A stretch of DNA of 7,087 bases. Source: Chitinophagales bacterium (GTDB lineage: Bacteria; Bacteroidota; Bacteroidia; Chitinophagales; CAIODY01). The notes under the pieces are model-generated. The model saw only the letters and a list, made by a program, of their open reading frames with translations, had not been told where the DNA came from and searched no databases. Positions 6,042-7,087 of the stretch are shown in pieces; position 1 is the first letter of the stretch; every line of letters starts with the position of its first letter. The stretch covers positions 1 through 7,087 of the forward strand of contig JAHEYX010000165.1 of the NCBI GenBank assembly GCA_023251415.1, written 5' to 3'. The translations under genes were made by a program, and so were the position numbers.

Positions 6042-6917
6042 ATGATTGGTTTCGCCCTTTTTTACCTGTTTGCCATTCCCCTATCCTTGCTTCCATTGCG
6101 TATACTGTATATGCTTTCGGATGTGCTTTATGTAATTGTATATCGAATAGTAGGCTATCGAAAAGCGATTGTACGCAGCAATTTAAAACAATCGTTTCCA
6201 ACTAAAACCGCAACTGAGTTAGTGACCATAGAACAAGCTTATTACCACAACCTTTGTGATTGGATTATTGAAGCCATTAAGTTGTTTACCCTTTCAAAAG
6301 AAGAATTAATGCAGCGTATGCCTTTCAAAGATCAGGCTTTATACGATGAATTATTAAAACAAAAGCGTCACATTATTTTGGCTGCCGGACATTTTAACAA
6401 TTTTGAATGGGCTGCTCAACGAATTACTTTAGCCGGTGATTTTGATACCTACGGCTTATACACCCCCCTCAGTAACCGGTATTTCAATCGATTTATTTCA
6501 AAAAACAGAACACGTTTTGGTGCTAAACTGATTGTGGCTAAAGAGGTAAGTAATGTGCTCAGTCAGCCGCTACCTAAACAAAGTGCCTTGGGATTTGTTT
6601 TTGATCAAAGTCCGCGTAAAGAAAGCAAGGTTTATTGGACCGAATTTTTGAATCAAGAAACGGCTTGCTTTACCGGGGTGGAACGCTACGCCATCAAATT
6701 AAATGCACAAGTGGTGTTTTTATATCCGGTTAAAATCAAACGTGGGCAATTTGAGCTACACATGAAATTAATTTGTGACGAACCGCAATTGACGCATCCA
6801 TTTGCGATTACCGAAGCACATACACGATCATTGGAGAAAATTATCCAACAATATCCGGAAGCATGGATGTGGAGTCATAAACGTTGGAAATTAAAACGCG
6901 AAAACAAGAATTTTTAA
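6042..6917 (+). CDS. Lysophospholipid acyltransferase, lipid A biosynthesis (LpxL/HtrB) family
   Basis: A 291-residue inner-membrane enzyme of the Lip_A_acyltrans family, which transfers an acyl chain to lipid A at the cytoplasmic face. Residues 1-35 form the hydrophobic N-terminal anchor usual for the family, followed by the basic segment YRKAIVRSNLKQSFP (39-53). The catalytic HX4(D/E) motif is His117-FNNF-Glu122 in AAGHFNNFEWAAQR (114-127). FVFDQSP (185-191) and PEAWMWSHKRWK (272-283) are the other conserved blocks. Length is normal for Bacteroidota members. The start is ATG at 6042-6044, just after a TATTTTTG element. The frame continues upstream to a TTG at 5973, but that start lies inside the UspA terminator hairpin and is rejected. 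Its stop overlaps the truB start by one base. The exact acyl donor and lipid position cannot be told; acylation of another lipid (for example aminolipids) is possible. Confidence 0.85.
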   Translation: MIGFALFYLFAIPLSLLPLRILYMLSDVLYVIVYRIVGYRKAIVRSNLKQSFPTKTATELVTIEQAYYHNLCDWIIEAIKLFTLSKEELMQRMPFKDQALYDELLKQKRHIILAAGHFNNFEWAAQRITLAGDFDTYGLYTPLSNRYFNRFISKNRTRFGAKLIVAKEVSNVLSQPLPKQSALGFVFDQSPRKESKVYWTEFLNQETACFTGVERYAIKLNAQVVFLYPVKIKRGQFELHMKLICDEPQLTHPFAITEAHTRSLEKIIQQYPEAWMWSHKRWKLKRENKNF

Positions 6918-7087
6918 TGCAAGAACAACAGCCTGTAGTAATAAAAGAAAAGAAACCATTAGTTGATTCACCCGACTTGGTCATACTCATCAATAAGCCC
7001 TTAACCTGGACTTCCTTTGATGTAGTAAAAAAAATCAAGTATGGTGCTCGAATAAAGAAACTCGGTCATGCCGGTACGCTGGATCCT
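6917..7087 (+). CDS. truB: tRNA pseudouridine-55 synthase TruB (3' end beyond window)
   Basis: Partial gene: 57 codons are visible from ATG at 6917-6919, with the frame open to the window end. TruB isomerises uridine 55 in the T-loop of tRNAs to pseudouridine. LINKPLTWTSFDVVKKIK (24-41) is the conserved first motif (NKP-x-x-x-TS), and GHAGTLDP (50-57) is motif II, with the catalytic Asp at residue 56. The first 20 or so residues are a charged extension before the domain, slightly longer than in E. coli TruB, whose catalytic Asp is residue 48. The start codon overlaps the acyltransferase stop (TAATG), so translation is probably coupled. The rest of the catalytic domain and the PUA region lie outside the window. 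Confidence 0.93.
   Translation, partial: MQEQQPVVIKEKKPLVDSPDLVILINKPLTWTSFDVVKKIKYGARIKKLGHAGTLDP

Noticed and set aside
6841..7038. Minus-strand 65-codon frame across the acyltransferase-truB junction
   Set aside because: Antisense shadow of two recognisable genes.

Overview
The window looks like chromosomal DNA from a member of the Bacteroidota (Bacteroidetes). It is AT-rich. Start codons lack Shine-Dalgarno sequences, and several genes are preceded by the phylum's TAnnTTTG-type -7 promoter element. The gene content also fits: a GSCFA-family protein, a GlmM opening with the phylum-typical TLIKSISGIRGTIGG, and a two-domain UspA protein. No rRNA, tRNA, CRISPR array, insertion sequence or phage gene is visible. 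The content is mostly housekeeping, and I do not see a convincing new multi-gene system.

Left edge (1-752, minus strand): the first 191 residues of a secreted protein with a C-type lectin-like domain, running off the window. It is separated from the next gene by a strong intrinsic terminator (685-734) and a short region holding two small dyads.

Middle (753-5005, minus strand): a compact cluster transcribed leftwards. In order of transcription it holds a uridine phosphorylase-like nucleoside phosphorylase, a GSCFA protein of unknown function, a PLP-dependent deaminase/desulfhydrase and phosphoglucosamine mutase (glmM). The first two overlap by 4 bases (ATGA) and the third follows after 2 bases, so they probably share one mRNA. 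glmM follows after 64 bases and has its own likely promoter (TACCTTTG, 2160-2167). Both glmM and the PLP enzyme appear to start with TTG. The cluster ends at the 685-734 terminator.

Right part (5006-7087, plus strand): an 82-base divergent gap, then a tandem UspA stress protein ending in an intrinsic terminator (5966-6001). A second unit follows, holding a lipid A-type lysophospholipid acyltransferase with a TATTTTTG promoter element and a truB gene. The truB start codon overlaps the acyltransferase stop by one base, and truB is cut by the window end just after its catalytic Asp.

Two genes serve the envelope: glmM makes GlcN-1-P for UDP-GlcNAc, peptidoglycan and lipid A, and the acyltransferase adds an acyl chain to lipid A. 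The others concern nucleoside salvage, D-amino-acid or sulfur chemistry, tRNA modification, stress response and a probable surface or secreted lectin. No stretch above 300 bases lacks a gene.
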